This document shows positions 23,350 through 31,438 of a DNA stretch of 33,221 nt, one piece after another. The stretch is from the NCBI GenBank assembly GCA_910583965.1, contig CAJUAE010000033.1, forward strand, positions 1-33,221. The letters are read 5' to 3'. The stretch comes from an uncultured Lachnospiraceae bacterium (GTDB lineage: Bacteria; Bacillota; Clostridia; Lachnospirales; Lachnospiraceae). The notes under the pieces were generated by a model. The model was not told the DNA's origin, searched no databases, and saw only the letters and a list, made by a program, of their open reading frames with translations. Each line of letters opens with the position of its first letter. Position 1 is the first letter of the stretch. The position numbers and the translations under genes were made by a program.

Positions 23350-24135
23350 CAAGATACATGCAACGCTGTCTGTGAGAATGGGTATGTTATTTTTGTCAAA
23401 GATATAGACAGGCAGATGGTTTGTCGTTCCTTCTTCCCACACAAGATGATCAGATGGGACATGAAGTGAGAAACCACTTCCATGCTTGATTCGTGTTACA
23501 TAGTCCGTGATAGTGTTTAGGGGTGTGTCAAATTCCATACCATAGATATAACCATTGTCTGTTCTGCCGACATGGTGGATATCTGAACCTGCAGTCATTG
23601 TGATGTGATGTTCTTTGGCATAACGATATGCGAGGCGATCCTGCTCATGAGGATTCCCACAATTTGCCACTTCAAAGGCATCACATTGGTGCGGGTGCAC
23701 ATAGACTTCAGACAGGTATCTTCTTTCTCGGAAAGGGTGTGCTTGTACAACAAGGCCACCGTCTGCTCTGATTTTTTGGTAGTGCGTGACATGGTCCCAA
23801 GTCATCATTTCAGGGTGTTCTCTTAACCATTTTTTGTCGAGTCCATAAACGAGAAATTCATCACCGTTAAAACGACATTCCCATGCGAAAAATACTTTGA
23901 GTCCTTGTCGGTCTCCTTCGGCTTTGGCGTCCTCATAACCACTACAAAAAATATCCACACGTTCTTCCCACGGTAGATTTTCAGGAACACAGCAGTTGCC
24001 ATTAAAAAAATGATCGGTGACGATTATGCCATCATATCCCAGATTTTTGTAGAAAGAAATGTATTCGGAACCTGCACTTTTGGCGCAGGCACTGGCAGCG
24101 GTTGTATGTAAGTGGGTTTCATAAATATAAGACAT
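23338..24135 (-). CDS. PHP-domain phosphoesterase
   Basis: A 265-residue metal-dependent phosphoesterase-type protein, cytoplasmic. Start ATG 24135 lies ten bases after AGGAGG; TTG 24141 is only four bases away and less likely. The metal-binding motifs of the PHP fold are present: ETHLHTTAAS (H8, H10), VTDHFFNG, WECRFNGDE, QAHPFRE, EVANCGNPHEQ and GSDIHHVGR. PHP proteins include histidinol phosphatase, DNA polymerase exonuclease domains and nucleotide phosphatases; I cannot name the substrate. No histidine genes are nearby. It is monocistronic, convergent with trkH, with a copy of repeat R2 in the upstream region. Confidence 0.88.
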   Translation of the reverse strand: MSYIYETHLHTTAASACAKSAGSEYISFYKNLGYDGIIVTDHFFNGNCCVPENLPWEERVDIFCSGYEDAKAEGDRQGLKVFFAWECRFNGDEFLVYGLDKKWLREHPEMMTWDHVTHYQKIRADGGLVVQAHPFRERRYLSEVYVHPHQCDAFEVANCGNPHEQDRLAYRYAKEHHITMTAGSDIHHVGRTDNGYIYGMEFDTPLNTITDYVTRIKHGSGFSLHVPSDHLVWEEGTTNHLPVYIFDKNNIPILTDSVACILSTF

Positions 24136-24199
24136 ATGCAAAATACCTCCTAGATCATTTTTAATATCAAAATAACCTGTTCTTCCATTTGCAAAAATT

Positions 24200-24295
24200 T
24201 TTTACGTCTGTGAATGCAGCTGTTTTTTGTTCATAAAAGAGTGTTGCAAATCCGACAGTTCACTTGTAATGCAATTAAGTGAACTGTCGGATTGC
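24200..24295 (-). repeat. Dispersed repeat R2, copy 2, with long hairpin
   Basis: 24200-24243 matches 7107-7149. It is followed by a hairpin of 16 perfect pairs (ATCCGACAGTTCACTT at 24250-24265, AAGTGAACTGTCGGAT at 24277-24292), extended by GCAA/TTGC. It lies upstream of the minus-strand PHP gene and directly upstream of the decarboxylase promoter, whose -35 overlaps the right arm. Confidence 0.65.
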
Positions 24296-24320
24296 AAACA
24301 TACAGGTAGAAAAATATTAT
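24292..24320 (+). promoter_or_regulatory. Promoter of the decarboxylase gene
   Basis: TTGCAA (24292-24297), a 17-base spacer and TATTAT (24315-24320). The -35 overlaps the arm of the R2 hairpin, so a protein bound to that palindrome could block it. Confidence 0.55.
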
Positions 24321-24353
24321 AACATAAAAATTACAGAAAGGGAATAAAAAGGA

Positions 24354-25799
24354 ATGGAACAGAACCAGACACCACTGCTAGATGCAATCACAGAATTTAT
24401 CGCTGGACGACCAGCATATTTTAGCGTGCCCGGACACCGACTAGAAAAGGGAATCAGTCCGCGCTGGACGGACAAAGTTGGAGAGAAAATCTTTTCTTAT
24501 GATGTGACAGAGACGCCACTTACCGATGACTTGCATTGTCCTGAAGGAGCGATTGATAAGGCACAGAAATTGCTTGCTGCGCTTTATGGAGCAGACCGAA
24601 GTTTCTTTCTTATAAATGGAAGTACTTGTGGAAACGAGGCAATGATTCTTAGTGCAGCGCTTGCGGGGGAAAAGATTCTGATTGCCAGAAATGCGCATAA
24701 GTCTGCATTGATGGGACTGATTTTGTCTGGGGCAAAGCCTGTATATCTGATGCCAGAGGTTATTTGTGAATGGGGAATACAAGGAGAGATTACAGAGGCG
24801 TCTGTTAGAAAAGGATTTGCCGAAAATCCTGATTGCAAAGCACTTTTTATAGTGAATCCAAGTTATTATGGGGTGTGTTCCGATTTGATGGCAATTGCAG
24901 AAATTTGTCATACATATGGTGCACTTTTGTTAGTGGATGAGGCGCATGGAGGGCATCTGTATTTTCATAGTGCGTTTCCTAGGGGAGCACTTGTGGCGGG
25001 AGCAGATATGTGTGTACAAAGTATGCATAAGGTGACAGGTGCCTTGACACAAAGTTCTGTACTGCATTGTAAATATCATGGTGTGGGTAGTGTGGTGTTT
25101 GAGCGAATTGCGCAGAATTTACAGTTGGTGCAAAGTACAAGTCCAAGCTATCTTTTGATGGCTTCACTTGATTGTGCGCGGTATGAGCTTGCACTTCACG
25201 GAACAGAGATGATGGAGAAAGCGTTGTTTCTTGCGACATATGCAAGAAACAAAATCAAGGAGATTGCAGGATTTTGCTGTATGGAAAATGGGCGGCTTGA
25301 CAGTACGCGCCTTGTGTTTTCTGCGCGTGAAATGGGGTTGACTGGGTATGCACTAAAACAAATTCTCTATGAAAAATATGCAGTTAATTTGGAACTTGCG
25401 GACCAAGAAAATGTGCTTGCGATTGTTACTTATGCAAATGAATTGCAGGATTTGGATAGACTGATTGCCGCATGTGCAGAAATTAGCAGAACACATGTGG
25501 GATATTCAAGGTTGCAGAAAAATGTGTATCCACATTTTCCAATGTTTCCAGAACAAGTTATGACGCCACGTGACGCTTATTTTTCTAAAAAAATATCAGT
25601 CCATTGGCAGGAGGCCGTTGGTCTAGTATCAGGTCAGATGATCGCACCATATCCGCCAGGGATCCCAGTGATCTATCCTGGGGAACGAATTAATCAAGAA
25701 GTGTGGGCGTATATTGATTGTTTTCACAGAGAGAAATGTCACATACATGGTATGGATAGGGATGGGAAATTGGGAAAAGTTCAGATAATACCCGAATAA
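24354..25799 (+). CDS. Orn/Lys/Arg decarboxylase family PLP enzyme
   Basis: PLP-dependent amino acid decarboxylase (fold type I) of the short Gram-positive type. 481 residues, close to the usual size of the SpeA/YaaO group. The start matches the family (PLLDAITEFIAGRPAYFSVPGH), followed by HCPEGAIDKAQKLLAALYGA, NGSTCGNEAMILS (phosphate of PLP), VDEAHGGHLYFH (Asp contacting the PLP nitrogen) and SMHKVTGALTQ with the Schiff-base lysine K226. The C-terminal domain ends in APYPPGIPVIYPGE, also typical. Arginine, lysine or ornithine could be the substrate, leading to agmatine, cadaverine or putrescine; no further polyamine genes are adjacent. AAAGGG upstream of ATG 24354. Confidence 0.92.
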   Translation: MEQNQTPLLDAITEFIAGRPAYFSVPGHRLEKGISPRWTDKVGEKIFSYDVTETPLTDDLHCPEGAIDKAQKLLAALYGADRSFFLINGSTCGNEAMILSAALAGEKILIARNAHKSALMGLILSGAKPVYLMPEVICEWGIQGEITEASVRKGFAENPDCKALFIVNPSYYGVCSDLMAIAEICHTYGALLLVDEAHGGHLYFHSAFPRGALVAGADMCVQSMHKVTGALTQSSVLHCKYHGVGSVVFERIAQNLQLVQSTSPSYLLMASLDCARYELALHGTEMMEKALFLATYARNKIKEIAGFCCMENGRLDSTRLVFSAREMGLTGYALKQILYEKYAVNLELADQENVLAIVTYANELQDLDRLIAACAEISRTHVGYSRLQKNVYPHFPMFPEQVMTPRDAYFSKKISVHWQEAVGLVSGQMIAPYPPGIPVIYPGERINQEVWAYIDCFHREKCHIHGMDRDGKLGKVQIIPE

Positions 25800-25905
25800 T
25801 GTAACAGTTTCGTTTTTGGTTTTCTGTTATAAATGTCAAATCATATAAGATTATTTCATGGTGACTTGATATCTTTCAGTATCATCGCTATTTCACGGGA
25901 GCTGA

Positions 25906-25946
25906 TACCATACAGCAAGTGCAAGATGTGGGTATGAAAAGTAACT
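25906..25946 (-). repeat. Short dispersed repeat R3, copy 1
   Basis: Read on the minus strand, GTTACTTTTCATACCCACAT is followed by CTTGCACTTGCTGTATGG. The same theme, in plus orientation, is at 28781-28822. Both copies form a small stem around a loop containing CACTTGCTG (here ATACC/GGTAT). They lie as inverted copies on either side of the ferritin and two-component genes. The preceding bases 25800-25905 hold only a weak TAACAG/CTGTTA dyad. Confidence 0.5.
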
Positions 25947-25985
25947 AAACTGGAACCGAATAATCAATGGTTGTGAAAAGCGGGC

Positions 25986-26014
25986 TTGACAGGTGCTGTG
26001 TTATGGTTGATAAT
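25986..26014 (+). promoter_or_regulatory. Promoter of the ferritin gene
   Basis: TTGACA (25986-25991), exactly 17 bases, and GATAAT (26009-26014): a strong housekeeping promoter. The leader is about 55 bases. No clear Fur box is visible. Confidence 0.75.
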
Positions 26015-26076
26015 AGACAAGGAATGTGTTAGACTTCTGAAAAAAGAAGAAGCTTATATAAAGCAGGGAGAGAAAA

Positions 26077-26586
26077 ATGAATGAGAAAATAGCAGCGTTA
26101 TTAAATGAACAGATTAACAAGGAGTTTTACTCTGCATATCTGTATCTTGATATAGCAAATTTTTATACAAAAAAAGGACTGGATGGATTTGCCAATTGGT
26201 ATGAGGTGCAGGCAAAAGAGGAGCAAGATCATGCAATGTTAATGTATCGATATTTGCAGAATAATGATCAGCAAGTTACACTTGAGGCGATTGCAAAGCC
26301 AGATGCAGTTTTTGAGACATTGATAGATCCGCTTAAAGTTGGGCTTGAACATGAGCGCTATGTGACCTCATTGATCAATACAATCTATGGTGCAGCACAG
26401 GAAGCAAAGGATTTTCGCACGACGCAGTTTTTAGATTGGTTTGTGAAAGAACAAGGGGAAGAAGAAAAAAATTCTATGGACCAGATTACCAAAATGGAAC
26501 TTTTTGGAGAAGATGCACGCAGTTTATATATGTTAAATAGTGAGTTAGGGACACGAGTATATGCAGCTCCGTCTTTGGTGTTATAG
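26077..26586 (+). CDS. Bacterial non-heme ferritin
   Basis: Iron-storage protein: 24 subunits form a shell that oxidises and stores iron. 169 residues, the normal size of FtnA. Ferroxidase-centre residues are seen in NKEFYSAYLYLDIANF (Glu), EVQAKEEQDHAMLMYRYL (Glu and His), and WFVKEQGEEEKNSMDQI (the later Glu). No heme-ligand pattern of bacterioferritin. It has its own promoter and is monocistronic. A DtxR-type regulator gene is 2.6 kb downstream, which may mean regulation by iron; this is inferred from gene neighbourhood only. Confidence 0.95.
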   Translation: MNEKIAALLNEQINKEFYSAYLYLDIANFYTKKGLDGFANWYEVQAKEEQDHAMLMYRYLQNNDQQVTLEAIAKPDAVFETLIDPLKVGLEHERYVTSLINTIYGAAQEAKDFRTTQFLDWFVKEQGEEEKNSMDQITKMELFGEDARSLYMLNSELGTRVYAAPSLVL

Positions 26587-26616
26587 TAGTTATTATTTTG
26601 CTTCCAACGAAAAGGT

Positions 26617-26646
26617 CAGTTGAATTATCTTTGGAGGATTCAACTG
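26617..26646 (+). other. Hairpin between ferritin and the LytTR regulator
   Basis: CAGTTGAAT (26617-26625) pairs with ATTCAACTG (26638-26646). No T-run follows, so it is not a classical terminator; an inefficient terminator or an operator is possible. TATAAT at 26689-26694 may be the -10 for the next gene, but no -35 fits. Confidence 0.4.
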
Positions 26647-26729
26647 GCAAAGTTGGAGTAATTTTAATAAAATTAGGCAGGAATTTAATATAATTTTATT
26701 TTACAGAAAAGAAAGTAAGGCGTGTACTT

Positions 26730-27464
26730 ATGAAGGTGGTGGTCTGTGATGACTGTATTGAGGATTTACAAACAATAGAAATTTTGCTGGAGCAGTACAA
26801 GGAATCAGCCTCAGACATAAGTTTTACGGTTGAAAAATATTTGGATGCTACAGTACTATATAATAAGATTCTAGCAGGAAGACAGGCAGATATTTACATA
26901 TTGGATATGATTATGTCTGACAGGACAGGACTCGATATTGGTAGCTTGATTCGCAAAGCTGGTAGTGATGGAGTAATTATATATATTACTTCATCGGATG
27001 ATTATGCGTTGGAAGCTTATGGAGTACATGCAGCGCGATATTTATTAAAGCCAGTTAGTGCAGAAAACTTTTTTGAGGCTATGAATTTTGCGCGTTCCTA
27101 TACTAGAATACATAAGGAACATTTGTTTTTGGTAAAGACAAGGGAGGGCACTCTATCTGTGTCTTATTCCCGAATTGAATATATTGAGAATTATTCTCGG
27201 ACGCTAAACGTTTATTTAAACGATGGTGAAAATATTAGGAGTATTTTTATCAGAAAGTCTTTTGATGAGGAGATTCGGGAAATTGCAGGAGACAAAAGTT
27301 TCCTACAAGTACATAAATCTTTCTTAATTAACATGAAGTATGTAAAGAAATTAGAACAGAGTGAGATTGTGATGGAGAGTGGAAAAAGGATTCCTGTCAG
27401 TAAGACCAGAGCCACAGATGTAAAACGGACATATCTGCAATTCCTTTCGGCATGTTATCAATAG
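26730..27464 (+). CDS. LytTR-family response regulator
   Basis: DNA-binding response regulator of the AgrA/ComE/VirR type. 244 residues. The receiver domain (1-120) has the acidic pocket D7/D8, phospho-acceptor D59 (YILDM) and K107 (LLKP). The LytTR domain (about 140-240: YSRIEYIENYSRTLNVYLND, LQVHKSFLINMKYVKKLEQ, IPVSKTR) binds short direct repeats through beta strands. A GHKL kinase gene follows after 16 bases and is surely its partner. Such pairs often answer peptide signals, but no agrB/agrD-like genes are next to it. The start ATG 26730 has only a weak site (GTAAGG). Confidence 0.93.
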   Translation: MKVVVCDDCIEDLQTIEILLEQYKESASDISFTVEKYLDATVLYNKILAGRQADIYILDMIMSDRTGLDIGSLIRKAGSDGVIIYITSSDDYALEAYGVHAARYLLKPVSAENFFEAMNFARSYTRIHKEHLFLVKTREGTLSVSYSRIEYIENYSRTLNVYLNDGENIRSIFIRKSFDEEIREIAGDKSFLQVHKSFLINMKYVKKLEQSEIVMESGKRIPVSKTRATDVKRTYLQFLSACYQ

Positions 27465-27480
27465 AAGGAGGACGGAAGAT

Positions 27481-28767
27481 GTGATCTACAAGAATATTAC
27501 TTATACGATTAGTCATGTCTTTTTGATGCTGTTTATGTATTTATTTATTGTACATCGGTATTCCAAAAAGAAGACAGCAGGTGTGTGTGTTACTTCCGCT
27601 CTGCTTTTGACTGTGACAGATCTTTTAAAGTTAAACTTTTTTCCAGATAGTCAGTTGTGTTATCTGATAGTGACAATTTTTCAGATTTGCGTGACACAGT
27701 TTACGGGAATCTATATTGCGAAGCATCGCGATAGCAAACTTTTGTTTGTAGGACTTAGTGCTTCTAATTATGTTATTGCAGGAAGTGTCATAGCCACAGT
27801 TTTGCATATCTGGACAGGAAATATAATGATTTCCGTGGTGGGAAGTGTTGTGATTCATACTATCATTTTATTTGTATTATATATTAGAATCAGAGCAATC
27901 TGGTTTCGATTTCAAGAGCGGGAGGCAGGTAAAAATTGGTGGGAGTTGTGCCTGATACCCGTGTTTTTTTATTGTGGTTTTTGCACGTTGACATTTTTTC
28001 CGATTAAACTTGAAGAAAATCCACAAAATATTCCAGCGGTTCTGTTATTTCTTATCACAATGTTTGTCTCCTATGTGGTTGTACTGCGATATTTGGAAAG
28101 TGAATCAGAGCGAACAGGAATTTATTGGAAAAATGTGTTTTTTGAATCTTATATTAAAGGATTAGAGTCACAGTATAGTTTGGTGGAACAGTCAGAACAG
28201 AATTTAAAGATATTGCGCCATGATATGCGTCACTATTCTGGTATGATTGATGCCTTGTTAAATCAGCAAGCGTATGATGAGATTCGGAATGTGACTGTGC
28301 ATATTAAGGCGGTTGCTGATGATAACAAAATAGTGAAGTACTGTGAGAATCTGATGGTCAATTCTGTTATCTCTCATATGATGGATAAGGCGCAGCAGTG
28401 TGGTGTGTCTGTGCAGCTTGAGGCGGTTGTGCCACGAGAACTTCCATTTAATAACTATGAATTTGCTGCGGTGATTGCCAACTTGATTGAGAATGCAGTG
28501 CGCTGTGTGGGTGGATTTCAGACAAAGGAAAAACGTGTGGAGACAAAGATTGAATGTGACAAAAAGCATGTGCTGATTCATGTTCAAAATGCATATGAAG
28601 AAGAAATTATGCTCGATGCAGTGACAGGTCTTCCTAAGAGTCAGGCGGGGGAGGGGCATGGTTTGGGAATGCAGAGTGTGCAGGCATTTTCAGATAATAT
28701 TGGCGGAAACATTGGCTGTTACTGTGAAAAAGGGATTTTTCATATTTTGTTGTTTGCAAAAATTTAG
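27481..28767 (+). CDS. GHKL sensor histidine kinase (AgrC-like)
   Basis: Membrane sensor that phosphorylates the LytTR regulator upstream. GTG 27481 is the start, since AAGGAGG lies just upstream and the overlapping ATG at 27479 is followed at once by TGA. 428 residues: about six membrane segments in 1-205, a dimerisation helix with RHDMRHY (phospho-acceptor H247), and a GHKL ATPase domain (ANLIENAV with N334/N338, GHGLGM at 392-397). The membrane part is like that of AgrC/ComD, which sense peptides; the ligand here is unknown. The gene is followed by 422 bases of repeats without coding capacity. Confidence 0.93.
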   Translation: MIYKNITYTISHVFLMLFMYLFIVHRYSKKKTAGVCVTSALLLTVTDLLKLNFFPDSQLCYLIVTIFQICVTQFTGIYIAKHRDSKLLFVGLSASNYVIAGSVIATVLHIWTGNIMISVVGSVVIHTIILFVLYIRIRAIWFRFQEREAGKNWWELCLIPVFFYCGFCTLTFFPIKLEENPQNIPAVLLFLITMFVSYVVVLRYLESESERTGIYWKNVFFESYIKGLESQYSLVEQSEQNLKILRHDMRHYSGMIDALLNQQAYDEIRNVTVHIKAVADDNKIVKYCENLMVNSVISHMMDKAQQCGVSVQLEAVVPRELPFNNYEFAAVIANLIENAVRCVGGFQTKEKRVETKIECDKKHVLIHVQNAYEEEIMLDAVTGLPKSQAGEGHGLGMQSVQAFSDNIGGNIGCYCEKGIFHILLFAKI

Positions 28768-28780
28768 GGCTGGGTTCGTG

Positions 28781-28826
28781 TTACTTTTCACATCCACACC
28801 ATACACTTGCTGCATGGTGCAGAGCC
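28781..28826 (+). repeat. Short dispersed repeat R3, copy 2
   Basis: GTTACTTTTCACATCCACAC followed by CATACACTTGCTGCATGG matches the inverted copy at 25906-25946 at roughly four of five positions. CACCAT/ATGGTG form the stem and ACACTTGCTGC the loop. It starts 14 bases after the kinase stop. Confidence 0.5.
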
Positions 28827-28893
28827 AGTGTTAAAATGTCTTCTTTTGGGCATTTTGTGTGCGTCAATTGTAACCGAATTGATTAGGTCATTT

Positions 28894-29080
28894 GTAACAG
28901 TTCAGTCATGCCCATTCATAAGTTGCCGAGTTGTACATTCTGACAGTTAATTTTGGCTATTTCCGACAACTTATTTCATGTTGGGCGTCCGCCCTATAAA
29001 ATTGAATATACAAAATGCCTTATATGAGCAAGCTCCCAGCGGCATTTTGTATATTCAATTTTGCATGGCTGAACTGTTAC
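28894..29080. mobile_element. MITE-like element, 187 bp, with inverted ends and 8-bp target duplication
   Basis: The left end GTAACAGTTCAGTCATGC (28894-28911) and the right end GCATGGCTGAACTGTTAC (29063-29080) are inverted repeats with one mismatch in 18. Each is directly flanked by GGTCATTT (28886-28893 and 29081-29088), a perfect 8-bp target duplication. Inside is a second, 22-bp perfect inverted pair (starting AAAATTGAATATACAAAATG at 28998 and GGCATTTTGTATATTC at 29041) around a 21-base loop, plus AAGTTG/CAACTT. There is no reading frame long enough for a transposase, so it would need one in trans. It ends 28 bases before the -35 of the next gene. Confidence 0.8.
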
Positions 29081-29108
29081 GGTCATTTTGGCAAGGCAAC
29101 AGGAATAG

Positions 29109-29137
29109 TTGATATTTGGTAAAATGTGTGATATACT
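29109..29137 (+). promoter_or_regulatory. Promoter of the DtxR-type regulator gene
   Basis: TTGATA (29109-29114), a 17-base spacer and TATACT (29132-29137). The dyad TATACTTGGCGATAATTATA (29132-29151) overlaps the -10 and could be an operator for autoregulation, but it is imperfect. Confidence 0.65.
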
Positions 29138-29190
29138 TGGCGATAATTATAAGGAATTGTTAAAGTTTTCCGGTTGAATGGGAGAGAAAA

Positions 29191-29562
29191 ATGATAGAGA
29201 ATGAATCTGCTGAGAATTATCTGGAAATGATATTGATATTGAGCAAGAAGCTTCCGGTTGTGCGTTCGGTTGACATTGCAAATGAGCTTGGCTTTAAGAA
29301 ACCCAGTGTGAGTATTGCAATGAAGAATTTGCGAGAAAAAAATTATATAACAGTCACTGAGGCTGGCTTTATCTACCTTACCGATTCTGGTAGCAAGATT
29401 GCGCAGATGGTGTATGAGCGACATGAATTTATTTCTAATTGGCTGATAGCGCTTGGAGTTTCCAAAGAGATTGCTGTTGAGGATGCATGCAAAATAGAAC
29501 ATATATTGAGTCAGGAAAGCTATGACGCAATCAAGAAATTTGTAAAACAGCATCTTGAGTAG
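29191..29562 (+). CDS. DtxR/MntR-family metal-dependent regulator
   Basis: Transcription repressor that senses Fe2+ or Mn2+. 123 residues: winged helix (1-62, SVDIANELGFKKPSVSIAMKNL as recognition helix) and dimer/metal domain (63-123) with no C-terminal SH3 domain, so it is nearer to MntR in size. The metal site reads H78, then C100-x-x-E103-H104. The Cys-x-x-Glu-His set is that of DtxR/IdeR (iron), whereas MntR has Glu in the cysteine position. This fits iron sensing, and the ferritin gene 2.6 kb upstream is a possible target. GGGAGAG precedes ATG 29191. Monocistronic, with a good promoter just after the MITE-like element. Confidence 0.9.
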   Translation: MIENESAENYLEMILILSKKLPVVRSVDIANELGFKKPSVSIAMKNLREKNYITVTEAGFIYLTDSGSKIAQMVYERHEFISNWLIALGVSKEIAVEDACKIEHILSQESYDAIKKFVKQHLE

Positions 29563-29784
29563 AGTTCGAGTTACTATTTGCGGCTTAGAAGGTCACTAAG
29601 GGAGAAAACCCATTATTGCAGAAAATATGTTCTGAATTTGGATTCTTGTTTTCAAATGGATTAAAATGTGTTAAACTAATAATAACAATATGAAATCAAA
29701 GATTTCACCCATCTTGACTTGTATGACTGCAAAAGTGGGCAGATGGGAGTTCGTGTGAAAAAAGAACATAAAGGAGGAATTTGT

Positions 29785-31380
29785 ATGAAACTTACCTTTG
29801 TAGGAGCGGACCATCAAGTAACAGGAAGTTGTCATTTCATGCAGGCGTGCGGGAAAAATATTCTTGTGGACTGCGGTATGCAGCAAGGGTCAAATCCCTT
29901 TGAGTGCTGTGAGTTACCTGTCGACGAGGCACAGATTGACTATGTGTTTCTGACACACGCACATGTAGATCATTCAGGAAATCTGCCTTTGCTGTATGCG
30001 AGAGGCTTTCGTGGGCAGGTATTTACAACAGAGGCTTCTGCGGATTTGTGTTCAATTATGTTGCGGGATTGTGCACATATTCAGATGCAGGAAGCAGAAT
30101 GGAAGAATAGAAAGGCAAAGCGACATTCTGGACTTGAGCCAGTTGAGCCAGCCTACACCATGGAGGATGCTGACGGTGTGATTAGAAGTATTATTCCATG
30201 TGCGTACAATAAAGATGTTGAGATTAGTGATGGTATTCATATTCGGTTTACAGATGTGGGGCATTTGCTTGGCTCTGCTAGTATTGAAGTCTGGTTGACT
30301 GAGAACGATGTGACAAAGAAAATTGTTTTCTCAGGTGATATTGGAAATAAAAATCAACCACTTATCAAAGATCCAATCTATACAAAAGAGGCAGATTATG
30401 TTGTTATGGAAGCGACATATGGAGACCGATATCATCCTAAACAGAAGGAAGGGTATGTTTCGGACCTTGCGGAGGTAATCAATCGAACTTTTGCAAAGGG
30501 AGGTAATGTTGTCATTCCTTCGTTTGCTGTGGGTAGAACACAGGAAATTTTATATTTTCTAAGAAAAATTAAGGCAGATAATATGATACCGAATTTTCCA
30601 CGCTTTGAAGTGTATGTGGATAGCCCACTTGCTGTGGAGGCGACAGGGGTATTTCAGAAGAATATATATACCTGTTTTGACGAGGAGGCAATGGCGTTGG
30701 TAAACAAAGGTATCAATCCATTAAATTTTCCGGGATTGAAACTTGCCATTACCAGCGAGGAATCTAAAGAGATTAACTTTGATATGACGCCGAAAGTAAT
30801 TATTTCTGCAAGTGGTATGTGTGAAGCAGGGCGAATCCGGCATCATCTTAAACACAACCTCTGGAGACCCGAATGTACAATTCTTTTTGTGGGATATCAG
30901 GCGGTAGGCACACTAGGGCGCATTTTGATAGAAGGCGCGGATGAGGTAAAACTTTTTGGCGAGGCGGTTGAAGTTCGAGCAAGGATAACACAGTTGCCCG
31001 GGCTTAGTGGTCACGCGGATAAAAATGGTTTGATAGAGTGGGTAGATGCTTTTGAAAATAAGCCAGACAAGGTATTTATTGTGCATGGAGAGGACACCGC
31101 ATGTAGTTTGTTTGCAGATTGTCTGCGAACAGAACACGGTTATGATGCGTATGCGCCTTATTCAGGTACACGTATTGACCTTATTACAGGAGCTGTTGAA
31201 TTTGAGGCTTCTCCTGTTGCGGTTAAGAAACGTCTGCGCAGTGTATCTGATGTCTTTGCAAGATTGCTGGCTGCTGGACAACGGTTGATTGCTGTTATTT
31301 ACAAAAATGAGGGTAAACCGAACAAAGAGTTAGCAAGATTTGCAGACCAGATTAATTCTCTTGCAGATAAATATGATTAG
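29785..31380 (+). CDS. Beta-CASP metallo-beta-lactamase RNase family protein
   Basis: A nuclease of the CPSF-like (YsiH/TTHA0252) group that degrades or trims RNA. ATG 29785 has AAGGAGG seven bases upstream; longer in-frame starts (29719) have no site. 531 residues. MBL motifs: THAHVDHSG (H58, H60, D62, H63), DVGHLLGSAS and FSGDIGNKNQPL. Beta-CASP motifs: EATYGDR, PSFAVGRTQEIL, SASGMCEAGRIRHHL and LSGHADKNGLIEW. No signal peptide. The last 70 residues (SVSDVFARLLAAGQRLIAVI) are an extra tail. The leader holds a GAAATC/GATTTC hairpin near 29690 and a CCCATCT/AGATGGG dyad (29708-29747). DHFR follows 58 bases on and could be cotranscribed. Confidence 0.93.
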   Translation: MKLTFVGADHQVTGSCHFMQACGKNILVDCGMQQGSNPFECCELPVDEAQIDYVFLTHAHVDHSGNLPLLYARGFRGQVFTTEASADLCSIMLRDCAHIQMQEAEWKNRKAKRHSGLEPVEPAYTMEDADGVIRSIIPCAYNKDVEISDGIHIRFTDVGHLLGSASIEVWLTENDVTKKIVFSGDIGNKNQPLIKDPIYTKEADYVVMEATYGDRYHPKQKEGYVSDLAEVINRTFAKGGNVVIPSFAVGRTQEILYFLRKIKADNMIPNFPRFEVYVDSPLAVEATGVFQKNIYTCFDEEAMALVNKGINPLNFPGLKLAITSEESKEINFDMTPKVIISASGMCEAGRIRHHLKHNLWRPECTILFVGYQAVGTLGRILIEGADEVKLFGEAVEVRARITQLPGLSGHADKNGLIEWVDAFENKPDKVFIVHGEDTACSLFADCLRTEHGYDAYAPYSGTRIDLITGAVEFEASPVAVKKRLRSVSDVFARLLAAGQRLIAVIYKNEGKPNKELARFADQINSLADKYD

Positions 31381-31409
31381 AATCGTTGAAGAAAAAATGT
31401 GAAATTTGA

Positions 31410-31425
31410 GCCGCCAAAAGGCGGC
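31410..31425 (+). other. Tight hairpin before the DHFR ribosome site
   Basis: GCCGCC (31410-31415), AAAA loop, GGCGGC (31420-31425), three bases before GGGGGA, the ribosome site. It is too short and lacks a T-run for a terminator. It may affect ribosome access or mRNA stability. Confidence 0.5.
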
Positions 31426-31438
31426 ATGGGGGATTAAT

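Noticed and set aside
28768..29190. A hidden autoinducer-peptide gene beside the AgrC-like kinase
   Set aside because: The region is accounted for by R3, the MITE-like element and a promoter; I saw no short frame with ribosome site and peptide-precursor features.
29563..29784. A tRNA suggested by GTTCGAGT near 29567
   Set aside because: No cloverleaf arms or acceptor stem can be formed around it.
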